The position numbers and the translations under genes are program-made. The notes below the pieces were generated by a model. The model saw only the letters and a program-made list of their open reading frames with translations, was not told where the DNA came from and made no database searches. From an uncultured Bacteroidota bacterium (GTDB lineage: Bacteria; Bacteroidota; Bacteroidia; Flavobacteriales; Flavobacteriaceae), in assembly GCA_902586905.1 (NCBI GenBank), contig CACIJH010000002.1, forward strand, positions 61,849-125,848: a stretch of DNA of 64,000 nucleotides, read 5' to 3'. Below, one piece after another: positions 1-10,416 of the stretch (position 1 is the stretch's first letter; each line of letters opens with the position of its first letter).

Positions 1-1568
1 GTGAAACAGGCTCAGGAAAGTCGATTGTGATCGATGCCTTATCTCTCGTTTTGGGTGCTAGAGCAGACTTGTCAGCTGTTCGAGATGCTTCCAAAAAGTG
101 CATCGTCGAAGTTGTATTTGATTTGTCAAAGTCTTCATTTCGCTCAATTTTTGATGAGTTGGAAGTGGATTTTGAAGTTGAAACAATCTTGAGGAGAGAG
201 ATTTTACCCTCTGGAAAATCACGCTCATTTATCAACGACACGCCAGTTCAGCTGGATAAATTGCGATTTCTTGGATCAAAACTTGTTGACTTGCATTCTC
301 AACATCAAACTTCACAATTGGCAAATTCAGCATTTCATTTTGACCTGTTGGATACCTTTTCTGGTGCAATGGATATGAGGTCTGAGTTTCAAGACGCTTT
401 ATCGACAGCAAAACAAATTGAAAAGAAATATCAAGAACTTCTCGAAGCCCAACGAGCGGCTAAGGAGTCTTTTGACTATAACTCATTTCTTTTGGAAGAA
501 TTAAAAGAGTTACAACTGCAAAATGATATGCAATCTACACTAGAAAATGAGCGCAATTTGCTGCAACATGCACATGATATCAAAGAAAGTATTCATCAGA
601 TATTAGAAGTTGCTTCGAATGAAAATATTGGATTGACCGATCAATTAAGTCAATGTAGAATGGGCTTGCAAAAGCTCGAGTCATTTAGTGAACAGTTTCA
701 AAAATTATCTAAACGATTGGACAGCATGTGGTTCGAATGGTCTGATATTCAATCGACTTTAACGACTCTCAACGATGACTTGGCAGTAGATCCTACACGC
801 CTTGAAGTTGTGAATCAAACACTGAGTAAGATTTATGCCCTCCAGCAAAAACACCAAGTTGCTGATGTTGAAGGATTGATGAAAAAAGAACAACAATTGT
901 CAGTGCTTTGCCAAGTGGTTACAGAAGGGGATGATGAGATTAAAATCGAAAAGCAACGTCTTGAAGAGGCAGAGAATATGGCTTGGGATTTATCTAAAAA
1001 ATTGGCTACACTTCGAAGGAATCATGTAAATCAACTAGCAGATGAGCTTTCGACACGTCTCAGAAAACTAGGGATGGAGCACGCTCGTTTTGATTTTCAA
1101 TTAGATACAGAGACAACCCTAAGCACTACAGGATCTGACACCCTCACAGTTTTATTTTCTGCCAATAAAGGTATCGATTTTTCAGAGCTCCGTAAGATAG
1201 CCTCAGGTGGGGAACGCTCGCGAATTATGCTCGTCATCAAGTCGATCCTTGCCAAAAATGACGACTGTCCAACAATGATTTTGGATGAAATCGACACAGG
1301 TGTTTCAGGTGAAATGGCAAAAGCAATGGGTGATTTTATGCGTGAAATCAGTCAACATACACAGTTGATATCCATCACTCACCTACCACAGATTGCTGCA
1401 ATGGGCACTTCGCATATCAAAGTGTATAAAACCACAGATGATGAAACCACTCGCACACGTGTTAAGACATTGGTAGGCGAGGATCGAGTGATTGAAATTG
1501 CGCAAATGATCGATGGAAATCAAATTACGCAAACTGCACGTACGTACGCAGAAAAATTATTGAATTAG
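1..1568 (+). CDS. recN: DNA repair protein RecN, 5' truncated by the window edge
   Basis: Frame is open from base 3 and reads ETGSGKSIVIDALSLVLGARAD (Walker A); C-terminal ASGGERSRIMLVIKSILA signature and ILDEIDTGVSGEMA (Walker B). The ORF-track start at 27 is internal. Confidence 0.95.
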   Translation, partial: ETGSGKSIVIDALSLVLGARADLSAVRDASKKCIVEVVFDLSKSSFRSIFDELEVDFEVETILRREILPSGKSRSFINDTPVQLDKLRFLGSKLVDLHSQHQTSQLANSAFHFDLLDTFSGAMDMRSEFQDALSTAKQIEKKYQELLEAQRAAKESFDYNSFLLEELKELQLQNDMQSTLENERNLLQHAHDIKESIHQILEVASNENIGLTDQLSQCRMGLQKLESFSEQFQKLSKRLDSMWFEWSDIQSTLTTLNDDLAVDPTRLEVVNQTLSKIYALQQKHQVADVEGLMKKEQQLSVLCQVVTEGDDEIKIEKQRLEEAENMAWDLSKKLATLRRNHVNQLADELSTRLRKLGMEHARFDFQLDTETTLSTTGSDTLTVLFSANKGIDFSELRKIASGGERSRIMLVIKSILAKNDDCPTMILDEIDTGVSGEMAKAMGDFMREISQHTQLISITHLPQIAAMGTSHIKVYKTTDDETTRTRVKTLVGEDRVIEIAQMIDGNQITQTARTYAEKLLN

Positions 1569-1592
1569 TACTATCTTTATCAAAATTTTTTT

Positions 1593-2411
1593 ATGCCTTA
1601 CAACTTACTAAAAGGAAAGAAAGGAATCATATTTGGCGCATTAGATGAAAATTCTATTGCTTGGGAAACTGCCACTCGTGTTCACGAGGAAGGTGGTGAA
1701 TTTGTTTTAACGAATGCACCTGTTGCCATGCGCATGGGCGCAATTAATGACCTTGCCGAGGAAACAAAATCGCAAGTGATTCCAGCAGATGCGACGAGTA
1801 TTGAAGATCTCGAAAGCCTAATTGACCAGTCAATGGAGATTTTAGGAGGTAAGATCGACTTTGTTTTACACTCAATTGGCATGTCAGTCAATGTGCGAAA
1901 AGGAAAGTCATATACTGACCAAAACCACAGCTGGACAGCGAAGGGTTGGGATGTTTCAGCTGGTTCGTTTCACAAGCTCATGCAAGTCTTGTACAAAAAA
2001 GACGCAATGAACGAATGGGGTAGCATTGTTGCCTTGAGTTATGTGGCTGCCCAACGAGTATTTCCCGATTACAATGACATGGCTGATAACAAGGCTTACC
2101 TAGAATCTATTGCGAGAAGTTTTGGCTACTTCTTTGGTAGAGATAAGAAGGTGAGGGTCAACACCATATCACAATCGCCAACGCCTACCACTGCTGGTAA
2201 AGGTGTCAAAGGTTTTGATGGTTTTATCTCTTATGCTGAAAAAATGTCTCCTTTAGGAAACGCAACAGCACTCGATTGCGCAAATTATACGATCACTTTG
2301 TTTTCCGATTTGTCCAAAAGAGTCACATTGCAAAACCTATATAATGATGGTGGTTTTTCAAATATGGGCGTGAGTGATGCTGTGATGGACATGGTTGACA
2401 ATCAAAAGTAA
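1593..2411 (+). CDS. fabI: Enoyl-[acyl-carrier-protein] reductase (NADH), FabI family
   Basis: KGKKGIIFGALDENSIAW N-terminus, SYVAAQRVFPDYNDMADNKAYLES active-site region, typical length 272 aa. Confidence 0.93.
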   Translation: MPYNLLKGKKGIIFGALDENSIAWETATRVHEEGGEFVLTNAPVAMRMGAINDLAEETKSQVIPADATSIEDLESLIDQSMEILGGKIDFVLHSIGMSVNVRKGKSYTDQNHSWTAKGWDVSAGSFHKLMQVLYKKDAMNEWGSIVALSYVAAQRVFPDYNDMADNKAYLESIARSFGYFFGRDKKVRVNTISQSPTPTTAGKGVKGFDGFISYAEKMSPLGNATALDCANYTITLFSDLSKRVTLQNLYNDGGFSNMGVSDAVMDMVDNQK

Positions 2412-3378
2412 AATAAATCGATCATTTATGGCTTTATTAAGCGGTCTTACCAAACAGATTGGATCGCTCAAGCAATTGCGTTTAATTACTATATTTTTTC
2501 TGTTTTCCTTTGTTGTTTGGCTGTCTTCGAAAATGTCGGAAACACATACTGCTAGCGTTGAAATCCAGTTTGATTTTAGCAATGAAACTTTTGAAATCTA
2601 TCGTAAGAATAAGGAAATGCAAGCGACTGACTTTATTGTTTCTGGAACAGGTTTTCGTTTGCTTTCTGCTCGATTGATAAAACCAACTGTTTTTCTGTCC
2701 ATGTCGGATGCTCAAATGGATGGAGAGGGGATTTATTTTACCCAACAAGATTTAATTTCATCTGTTGAAGCACAATTTCGAAATGTGTTTCGAGTCAATC
2801 AACTATCACTCAAAAGACTTGATGCCCCATTCATTCAATCTGCATCAAAAAGAGTCCCTGTGCGACTCGATCAGGATTTGATGCCAGCAGATGGTTATGC
2901 GTGGTCAAGTGAACGACAAATTGTGCCAGACTCTCTAACAGTCTTTGGATTGCCTTCACAAGTTGATACTTTGATGTTTGCACTTTTAGATAGTCCAAAG
3001 AACAAGATGTTCAATACTTCCTTCGACCAAAAATTAGCATTAACAACTGATCTACAATCAAATTTTAAATGGAGTCAGACAAAGGTTCGTGTTACGCAAA
3101 ACATCTCTCGCTATACACAAGTTGAACTTCGCCTTCCTGTCGAAGTCATCGACTCTGATGAAAAAGTTGATGTGAGTTTGATTCCCGCATTTGTTTTGGT
3201 CAACCTTCGTGTTCCCATTGAAAGAGTTCGTCAGATCGAGCCATCACAGTTTGTGCTAGGATGCCGATTGCCATCTGATACGACTGCAGAATATCTAGAG
3301 GTTAATTTTGAGAAAATACCTGAGGATATCATGGTTAAAGATATCACACCAAAACAAGTACGTTATTTTTTAGATTGA
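2395..3378 (+). CDS. YbbR-like domain protein (CdaR family), N-terminal TM segment
   Basis: N-terminal hydrophobic segment then YbbR-like repeats; position directly upstream of coaE. Confidence 0.7.
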   Translation: MTIKSKINRSFMALLSGLTKQIGSLKQLRLITIFFLFSFVVWLSSKMSETHTASVEIQFDFSNETFEIYRKNKEMQATDFIVSGTGFRLLSARLIKPTVFLSMSDAQMDGEGIYFTQQDLISSVEAQFRNVFRVNQLSLKRLDAPFIQSASKRVPVRLDQDLMPADGYAWSSERQIVPDSLTVFGLPSQVDTLMFALLDSPKNKMFNTSFDQKLALTTDLQSNFKWSQTKVRVTQNISRYTQVELRLPVEVIDSDEKVDVSLIPAFVLVNLRVPIERVRQIEPSQFVLGCRLPSDTTAEYLEVNFEKIPEDIMVKDITPKQVRYFLD

Positions 3379-3971
3379 TGATACAGATCGCAATTACAGG
3401 AAATATGGGATGTGGTAAAACCACAATTTGTCAGATGATGGAGAATGAGGGTATACCTGTTTACTATTCCGATAGTCGTGCAAAACAGTTGATGAATCAA
3501 AATGAATCGTTGATGAGATCAATAAAAGATCGTTTTGGTGAAGAATCCTATCACGATGGTTTACTCAATCGCAAATGGATCGCAAGTATCGTCTTTGACG
3601 ATGCAACTGCTTTAAATGATTTAAACAATTTGGTTCATCCTGTCGTTCAAAAAGACTATTTGAATTGGGTGTCTCAACAAGCAAAGGATATCGTCGCTTA
3701 CGAATCTGCCATACTGATTGAGCATGGGAATCAAGGGAATTTTGATGTTGTGATTTTGGTTCAATGCCCAGAAAATATTCGCTTTGAACGCATCCAAAAA
3801 CGTGATGGCTTGACCTTGGCTGAAGTACAAGCACGCACACGTTTTCAGTGGCCACAGGAAGAAAAAATCAAATATGCTGACCATTTGATTGAAAACACTA
3901 CGCTTGAACAAGCAAAGCAACAACTCAGTTCTGTTATCTCATCGATACGTAAACAATTGCAGAAAGATTAA
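3375..3971 (+). CDS. coaE: Dephospho-CoA kinase
   Basis: IAITGNMGCGKTTICQMMENEGIPVYYSDSRAKQLM (P-loop and CoaE motifs). Confidence 0.93.
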   Translation: MMIQIAITGNMGCGKTTICQMMENEGIPVYYSDSRAKQLMNQNESLMRSIKDRFGEESYHDGLLNRKWIASIVFDDATALNDLNNLVHPVVQKDYLNWVSQQAKDIVAYESAILIEHGNQGNFDVVILVQCPENIRFERIQKRDGLTLAEVQARTRFQWPQEEKIKYADHLIENTTLEQAKQQLSSVISSIRKQLQKD

Positions 3972-3983
3972 TTATTTTTGAAT

Positions 3984-5558
3984 ATGAATCGTGGATTCTT
4001 TCCGATATTGATTTTCTTGATGACACTTTCCTTGATTGGGATTATTCTCATTCAACGATCATGGATCAATAAAAATGAGAGCAATTTTGAGCGACAGTTT
4101 GTGTTGAGTGTTAGTGCTGCAATTTCAGAGGTTTCTTCTCAAATAAAGGAGCGAGAACTACTTGATTATCTAGCTGCTTATCAAAAAATGATCGATAGTA
4201 TTGGAACGCCAAGATACTCTGAATTGACAGAGGTTTTTGAGTATATCGATCGTAGTCCAGATGCTGATGTTTCCTACTTTATTCAACAAGGAATCATTGA
4301 AGACGATTACAATATCTCTTTGCAAGCCTTCGACTCGTTGAGCAATGATTCTGCACCCATTTTAGATTATCGAAGAATTAAATCACTAACCATAATTGAT
4401 GAAAGTTTTGAGCGAGAACAAGAGAATATGAGCTCAACCGAGCGATTGCAACGAATCGAGCGAATGTCATCAATGGACAAAGCTCGTTATGAAACGATTT
4501 TTATGGATTTTGCTGATACAAAGCCAATTCAAATGAGGATCAATAACCTAGAACTTGAATTGCTGTTGCGTCAGGAATTTCTTCTGAGAGAAATCAGAAT
4601 TCCATTTGAATTTCGCGTTTTTGAAGGTAATCAAGCGACTGTTGTTGGATCTGAAAACTATTTGTCAACACTCAACGAAAGGCAATTTAAAACCCCATTA
4701 TTCATTCGCGATGATGAATCACATCGCTATGAGCTTCGGATTGCATTTCCAGATTTAGATCGTTTCATAGAGGAGTCTGTTTACAACACGCTACTGCTTT
4801 CTTTTTTGTTTACGCTGATTATTTTGGGTGTTTTTGCAGCATCTCTATTTCAGATTTTAAAGCAAAAAAAGATATCAGAAATCAAGTCAGATTTTATCAA
4901 TAATATGACGCATGAGTTTAAAACACCCATTGCAACGATTCATTTGGCACTTGATGCATTGAATAACAAAGGGGTTTTAAATGATTCTAAAACGTTTACT
5001 GGGTATTTAGAGATGATTAGAGACGAGAACAAGCGTTTGCATACCCACGTCGAAAATGTATTGCAGATTTCACAGCTTGAAAAGCGAGAATTGGATTTGG
5101 AAAAACAAAACATCGATCCTCATCTGACCATTCAAAGTGCCCTTGATCATGTTCGTCTCATCATCCAAAATCGTGGTGGACAGTTGATACAGCAATTCTC
5201 AAAAGACCCTGTGCAATTGTTCATTTCTTCAGTTCACATGACAAATGTTTGGGTCAATCTGCTAGACAATGCGATCAAGTATTCAAACGAAAAGCTTGTT
5301 GTTGAGATCAAAACAAACGTAGATGAAAAAGGATTTACTGTCAAAATTAAAGACAAAGGAATCGGAATGACAGCTGCAGTTCGCAAGCGAATATTTGACA
5401 AGTTTTATCGAGAATCGTCTGGTAATATTCACAATGTAAAAGGTCATGGATTAGGACTGGCCTATGTCAAACAAATAATAAAAATGCACTCTGGCACGAT
5501 TTCTGTTTCTAGTGCACCAAACCACGGTAGCACATTCACTGTGTTTTTGCCCTTTTAA
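3984..5558 (+). CDS. Sensor histidine kinase (RprX-like)
   Basis: Two TM segments, NNMTHEFKTPIATIHLALDAL H-box, HATPase motifs (DNAIKYSN, DKGIGM, GHGLGLAYVKQI). ATG at 3984; the track start at 3978 is a TTG. Confidence 0.9.
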   Translation: MNRGFFPILIFLMTLSLIGIILIQRSWINKNESNFERQFVLSVSAAISEVSSQIKERELLDYLAAYQKMIDSIGTPRYSELTEVFEYIDRSPDADVSYFIQQGIIEDDYNISLQAFDSLSNDSAPILDYRRIKSLTIIDESFEREQENMSSTERLQRIERMSSMDKARYETIFMDFADTKPIQMRINNLELELLLRQEFLLREIRIPFEFRVFEGNQATVVGSENYLSTLNERQFKTPLFIRDDESHRYELRIAFPDLDRFIEESVYNTLLLSFLFTLIILGVFAASLFQILKQKKISEIKSDFINNMTHEFKTPIATIHLALDALNNKGVLNDSKTFTGYLEMIRDENKRLHTHVENVLQISQLEKRELDLEKQNIDPHLTIQSALDHVRLIIQNRGGQLIQQFSKDPVQLFISSVHMTNVWVNLLDNAIKYSNEKLVVEIKTNVDEKGFTVKIKDKGIGMTAAVRKRIFDKFYRESSGNIHNVKGHGLGLAYVKQIIKMHSGTISVSSAPNHGSTFTVFLPF

Positions 5559-5569
5559 TATAGTCTAAA

Positions 5570-6271
5570 ATGAATACTAGAAATAAACACGTATTGTTAG
5601 TTGAAGACGATTTAAACTTTGGTACAGTGTTGAGAGATTATTTACAGCTAAATGGATATAAAGTTGTACTTGCTCGTAATGGTTTGGAGGGCTTTGAGAA
5701 GTTTAAAAAGAGTGATTTTGATATTTGTGTGTTAGATGTTATGATGCCCTACAAAGATGGTTTTACACTTGCCAAAGAAATTCGCTCAAAAAACAAGTCC
5801 ATTCCCATCGTTTTCCTGACTGCCAAATCGATGAAAGACGATGTGTTGAAAGGCTATAAAATTGGAGCAGATGACTACTTGACAAAGCCATTTGACTCTG
5901 ATATTCTGATGAAAAAGTTGGATGTATTGATTCAGCGCAATGAACAAAATAAAGAAAAATCAAAGCCAAAATCTCGGATTGTCATTGGGGATTTTATCTT
6001 CAACCCTCGCTTGCGAACTTTGACTTATAAAGACGATGAAGCTAGAAGCCTTTCGCCAAAAGAAAATCAGCTGTTATTAATGCTGGTTGAAACCAAAGAT
6101 GACTTACTTTCTAGAAATAAAGCACTGAGCGAAATTTGGAACGACGACAATTATTTCACCTCCAGAAGTATGGATGTGTATGTTGCAAAGTTGCGTAAGT
6201 ATCTGCGAAGCGATTCCAACATTGAGATTGCAAACATTCATGGTGAGGGTTTTCGTTTGATTACTTCTTAA
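5570..6271 (+). CDS. OmpR-type response regulator (RprY-like)
   Basis: Receiver domain LLVEDDLNFGTVLRDYL...CVLDVMMPYKDGF...IGADDYLTKPF; winged helix SMDVYVAKLRKYL...IEIANIHGEGFRL. Confidence 0.92.
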   Translation: MNTRNKHVLLVEDDLNFGTVLRDYLQLNGYKVVLARNGLEGFEKFKKSDFDICVLDVMMPYKDGFTLAKEIRSKNKSIPIVFLTAKSMKDDVLKGYKIGADDYLTKPFDSDILMKKLDVLIQRNEQNKEKSKPKSRIVIGDFIFNPRLRTLTYKDDEARSLSPKENQLLLMLVETKDDLLSRNKALSEIWNDDNYFTSRSMDVYVAKLRKYLRSDSNIEIANIHGEGFRLITS

Positions 6272-7155
6272 GACCGAGGATGAAATTGGTTGATTGTTTG
6301 CTGTAAATGTTTATTACTCATATGTAAATAACGTTCTGTGGTCGTGATACTACTATGACCAAGCATTTGTTGAACAGAACTAATGTCAGCTCCATTTTCG
6401 ACAAGGTGTGTTGCAAATGAGTGACGCAAACTGTGTGGACCTATTTTTTTTTGAATGCCTGCAAGTGCTGCAGCTTTTTTCACAATTACAAATATCATAT
6501 TGCGCGTGAGTTTTGTTCTTCTATTGTTGAGAAACAAAACATCACTATGCCCTTTTTTTCCTTCTACTCGAACGGACAGATACTGATTCACAGTTTCTTG
6601 TCCAATCCGACCAATGGGTACAAAACGTTCTTTATCCCCTTTGCCAATAACCTTGACTAAGCCTTCTTTAAAAAATAAATCTGAACAACGCAGATTGACG
6701 AGTTCACTCACTCGCAATCCACATGAGTAAAGCATTTCAAGTATGCACCGATTTCGTATCGACATCGGTTCTTCTCCAACAAAACTATTGATAAGCTCTT
6801 CGACCTCCGAAACAGATAAAGTAACTGGTAGGGTGGTTCCGATTTTAGGAGGCTCTACCAAAGTGACAGGGTTGTTGTCGCGCAAGCCTTCAGTGATAAG
6901 AAAGTCAAAGAACGATCGAAGACCAGAAAGTAAACGAGATTGAGATGAAGGCTTTACTTCTTTGGCAGTCTCATAAATAAACTGAAGCAATTGATCTGAA
7001 TCGACTTTGGTTGGACCAAATTTGATGTTGTGCTTCTCTAAGTATGCAATCAGTTTTTGAACATCAAAAACATAGTTTTCCAATGTATTTTCCGAAAGAC
7101 CTCTTTCAAGAAGTAGATATGATTTAAAAGCTTTGATACTTTCACTCCAATTCAT
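6268..7155 (-). CDS. xerD: Site-specific tyrosine recombinase XerD
   Basis: Core-binding N-domain; catalytic motifs YSCGLRVSELVNL, PHSLRHSFATHLVENGADISSVQQMLGHSSITTTERYLH. Confidence 0.92.
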   Translation of the reverse strand: MNWSESIKAFKSYLLLERGLSENTLENYVFDVQKLIAYLEKHNIKFGPTKVDSDQLLQFIYETAKEVKPSSQSRLLSGLRSFFDFLITEGLRDNNPVTLVEPPKIGTTLPVTLSVSEVEELINSFVGEEPMSIRNRCILEMLYSCGLRVSELVNLRCSDLFFKEGLVKVIGKGDKERFVPIGRIGQETVNQYLSVRVEGKKGHSDVLFLNNRRTKLTRNMIFVIVKKAAALAGIQKKIGPHSLRHSFATHLVENGADISSVQQMLGHSSITTTERYLHMSNKHLQQTINQFHPRS

Positions 7156-7206
7156 ATTCGAAGATACATTATATTTACAGCGCCTTTACGTATATTTTGT
7201 AAAAGA

Positions 7207-7632
7207 ATGATGAAGATAGCAATTATAAACGGTCCAAACCTGAACCTATTGGGAAAGCGTGAACCTGAGGTGTATGGTAACAAAGATTTTGATGCTTATT
7301 TTCTTCAACTTCAATCCTCTTTTACAGATGTTTCTTTAACTTATTATCAGTCTAACGTTGAGGGAGAGCTTATCAATGAGATCCAACGTGTGGGTTTTGA
7401 TGTCGATGGCATAATTTTAAACGCTGCGGCCTATACACATACTTCTGTTGGGATAGGGGATGCGATCAAAGCGATTGCAGCGCCAGTGATTGAGGTACAT
7501 ATTTCCAACACTTTCTCTCGTGAAGATTTTCGACATACTTCCTATATTACCCCCAATGCAAAAGGGTTGATCCTTGGATTTGGACTTGATGTTTATCGTT
7601 TGGCGATTGAGAGTTTTTTACCAAAGCTTTAA
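7207..7632 (+). CDS. aroQ: Type II 3-dehydroquinate dehydratase
   Basis: IINGPNLNLLGKREPEVYG; NAAAYTHTSVGIGDAI; EVHISNTFSREDFRHTS. Confidence 0.95.
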   Translation: MMKIAIINGPNLNLLGKREPEVYGNKDFDAYFLQLQSSFTDVSLTYYQSNVEGELINEIQRVGFDVDGIILNAAAYTHTSVGIGDAIKAIAAPVIEVHISNTFSREDFRHTSYITPNAKGLILGFGLDVYRLAIESFLPKL

Positions 7633-8480
7633 ATCGGTCGATGACGATTTGAACTGGAAAGGGTTTTTCTTACCAACCAATCATTGAGTTTGTCTGGAAA
7701 ATAATAAGCCATTAGTCGGAAGAAAAATTTGTTTTTATGCACAATATATCTCGTTTTTGGTCTTGGGATGGTTATGCACTTGAGGATTAAAGTAGATATT
7801 TTTTCAACGGGTAGGGCATTGCGCTCGGCATTTTCGATCATTCGATCAGCTTTTTTGAGTACGTCATAATAATCTGAATCTTTAAACCTATCCATTTTAT
7901 TTAAATTCTTCTTCCAAATTTCTGTTTTGATTGGACCAGGTTCAATAGCAATGACTTGGATGCCATACTGGCTCAATTCTCTACGATAAACGTCGTTTAT
8001 ACTTTCCAGTGCATGCTTTGAAATAGAGTAAGCGCCATTGAATGGCGAATTGAATAATCCTGAAACTGAGCTGATGTTGATGATACGACCTGCTTGTTTG
8101 TTTGCTTTGGGTTTTAATAATGGCAGAAAAAGGTTTGTTATTCTTCTAACAGACTTGACATTAACGTCGAGTTGCATTTCAAATTCCTCTTCTGTTAAGA
8201 GTTCTAAAGGACCTGGTACTGCAATACCAGCGTTGTTGACCAGTGCTGCTACACGATCACAATTTTCAAAAACAATTCTTGATGCTTTGACAACTTCATC
8301 ATGATTTTGTACATCAAACTGCAGTGGTGTAAATCGAGTTGTATAGATTGACGACAACTCATCAGCATCCTCTTTTTTTCTCACACTTCCATAGATGTAA
8401 TATCCTTTTTGGTGCAGTAAATCAAGTGTTGCCCTACCAATTCCTGTCGAAACTCCTGTAGTAATGATGTTTTTACTCAA
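7629..8480 (-). CDS. SDR family oxidoreductase
   Basis: TTGVSTGIGRATLDLL cofactor motif, NNAGIAVPG, YSISKHALES catalytic YxxxK. Confidence 0.88.
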   Translation of the reverse strand: MSKNIITTGVSTGIGRATLDLLHQKGYYIYGSVRKKEDADELSSIYTTRFTPLQFDVQNHDEVVKASRIVFENCDRVAALVNNAGIAVPGPLELLTEEEFEMQLDVNVKSVRRITNLFLPLLKPKANKQAGRIINISSVSGLFNSPFNGAYSISKHALESINDVYRRELSQYGIQVIAIEPGPIKTEIWKKNLNKMDRFKDSDYYDVLKKADRMIENAERNALPVEKISTLILKCITIPRPKTRYIVHKNKFFFRLMAYYFPDKLNDWLVRKTLSSSNRHRPI

Positions 8481-8568
8481 AATTTCTTAATGATTTAAGA
8501 TTATACATAAGAATCAAAAGCCATCCATGGGCTACTTGTTTTTTGTATAATAAAAGCAGTGAGGTGTA

Positions 8569-9960
8569 TTAAATATGTATCACCTCATCATAGGCAGCAG
8601 CAACTGCTTCCATTACCGCCTCACTCATGGTTGGGTGGGGGTGTACTGCTTTTAAAATTTCATGACCAGTTGTTTCGAGCTTTCGTCCAACAACTGCTTC
8701 TGCAATCATATCAGTGACGCCTGCACCAATCATATGGCAGCCAAGCCATTCGCCATATTTGGCATCAAAAATAACTTTTACAAAACCATCGGTATGACCT
8801 CCTGCCTGGGCTTTGCCTGAGGCTGTAAATGGAAATTTACCAACTTTAATTTCGTATCCCTTTTCTTTGGCTTGTTCTTCAGTATAACCAACGGATGCAA
8901 CCTCAGGAAAGCAGTAGGTACAGCCTGGGATATTATTATAATCGATGGGCTCTACATGATGACCTGCAATTTTTTCAACACACAATATCCCTTCTGCAGA
9001 GGCAACATGTGCCAGTGCTTGTCCAGATGTAACATCTCCAATCGCATAGTATCCTGGGACATTTGTTTGATAGAAATCGTCCACCAAAATTTTGTCTCTA
9101 TCTGTGGCAATACCGAGTTCTTCTAGACCTATGTTTTCGATATTTGTTTTGATTCCAACTGCTGACAAAACGATATCAGCAGAAATTTCTTCCTCACCAT
9201 CTTTTGTTTTGATGGTAGCCTTAACACTTTTGCCACTAGTATTTACTTTTGTGACTTCTGCGCTGGTCATAACCTTTATTCCGCTTTTTGTGAAACTTCT
9301 TTCCATTTGTTTTGAAATTTCATCATCTTCAACAGGTATGATTTTAGGCATATACTCAACCAGAGTTACCTCTGTACCCATGGCATTGTAGAAATAGGCA
9401 AACTCAACACCAATCGCACCAGAGCCAACAACAATCAGTTTCTTTGGTTGTTTTGGAAGCGTCATTGCTTCGCGATAGCCGATGACTTTCTTGCCATCTT
9501 GTGGAAGACTTGGGAGTTCTCTAGATCGTGCACCAGTTGCTATTATGACATGATTTGCTTCGTATTCTGTTTCGCTTCCATCTTCACTGGTAACAGCTAC
9601 TTTTTTGCCAGCTTTCAGCGTACCATGTCCCATGATGACTTCAATTTTATTTTTCTTCATCAAAAACTGAACGCCTTTGCTCATTGTGCCAGCAACATTT
9701 CGACTTCGATTGACGACTGCATCGAAATCCTTATCATAATTTTCGATTGTCAAGCCATAGTCATCGGCATGTTTGAGGTAGTTGAATACCTGCGCAGATT
9801 TCAAAAGTGCTTTTGTCGGAATACATCCCCAGTTTAAGCATACACCACCCAAGCTTTCTTTTTCGATTATGGCAGTTTTAAGCCCCAATTGTGATGCTCG
9901 AATGGCAGTAACATATCCACCAGGACCACTTCCTAAAACAATAATATCAAACTTACTCAT
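8569..9960 (-). CDS. lpdA: Dihydrolipoyl dehydrogenase
   Basis: VLGSGPGGYVTAIRASQLG; GGVCLNWGCIPTKALL redox disulfide; C-terminal HPHPTMSEAVMEA. Confidence 0.96.
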   Translation of the reverse strand: MSKFDIIVLGSGPGGYVTAIRASQLGLKTAIIEKESLGGVCLNWGCIPTKALLKSAQVFNYLKHADDYGLTIENYDKDFDAVVNRSRNVAGTMSKGVQFLMKKNKIEVIMGHGTLKAGKKVAVTSEDGSETEYEANHVIIATGARSRELPSLPQDGKKVIGYREAMTLPKQPKKLIVVGSGAIGVEFAYFYNAMGTEVTLVEYMPKIIPVEDDEISKQMERSFTKSGIKVMTSAEVTKVNTSGKSVKATIKTKDGEEEISADIVLSAVGIKTNIENIGLEELGIATDRDKILVDDFYQTNVPGYYAIGDVTSGQALAHVASAEGILCVEKIAGHHVEPIDYNNIPGCTYCFPEVASVGYTEEQAKEKGYEIKVGKFPFTASGKAQAGGHTDGFVKVIFDAKYGEWLGCHMIGAGVTDMIAEAVVGRKLETTGHEILKAVHPHPTMSEAVMEAVAAAYDEVIHI

Positions 9961-10023
9961 GTCAAATATTTATTTGGCAAAAATACGAAACGAAACATGA
10001 ATTCAATAGGGAAAATGGAATAA

Positions 10024-10416
10024 CTATGATTTAAAATTTAGGCTTGCCGAGTTTACGCAATATCTTCGTTGGGATGGGGTAGGGCAATCAGGAAAAACAT
10101 GCCCTAGATGACTATCACAGTTCTCACACAAAATTTCAATCCGAATCATGCCATGACTGTGATCGGGTTCATAGCGAATTTTACCATCAATCGAATCGGA
10201 GAAACTCGGCCAACCACAGTTGCTTTCAAACTTGTGATCACTTGCAAAAAGAGGTTCTTTACAGCCTTTACAAACATAGGTGCCATTTTCAAAATGAAGG
10301 TTATACTCTCCTGTATGTGGATACTCTGTTCCCTTTTCTCTCATAACGCGGTAGGACTCTTCATCGAGAATTTCTCTCCATTGGTCTTCAGTTTTTTTAA
10401 AGGGTCGCTTACTCAT
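10024..10416 (-). CDS. msrB: Peptide-methionine (R)-S-oxide reductase MsrB, cytosolic copy
   Basis: CKGC/CENC zinc site, RRYCVNSASLNF catalytic Cys; likely start MSKRPFKKTEDQW overlaps the upstream stop (ATGAGTAA). Confidence 0.9.
   Translation of the reverse strand: MSKRPFKKTEDQWREILDEESYRVMREKGTEYPHTGEYNLHFENGTYVCKGCKEPLFASDHKFESNCGWPSFSDSIDGKIRYEPDHSHGMIRIEILCENCDSHLGHVFPDCPTPSQRRYCVNSASLNFKS

Noticed and set aside
6268-7155. XerD as a mobile-element integrase
   Set aside because: Sequence fits housekeeping XerD; no att-like repeats, tRNA or cargo genes nearby.
9092-9837. Plus-strand ORFs opposite lpdA (99 aa and 129 aa)
   Set aside because: Antisense to a strongly conserved gene; no recognisable domain and low-complexity hydrophobic translation, so chance ORFs.
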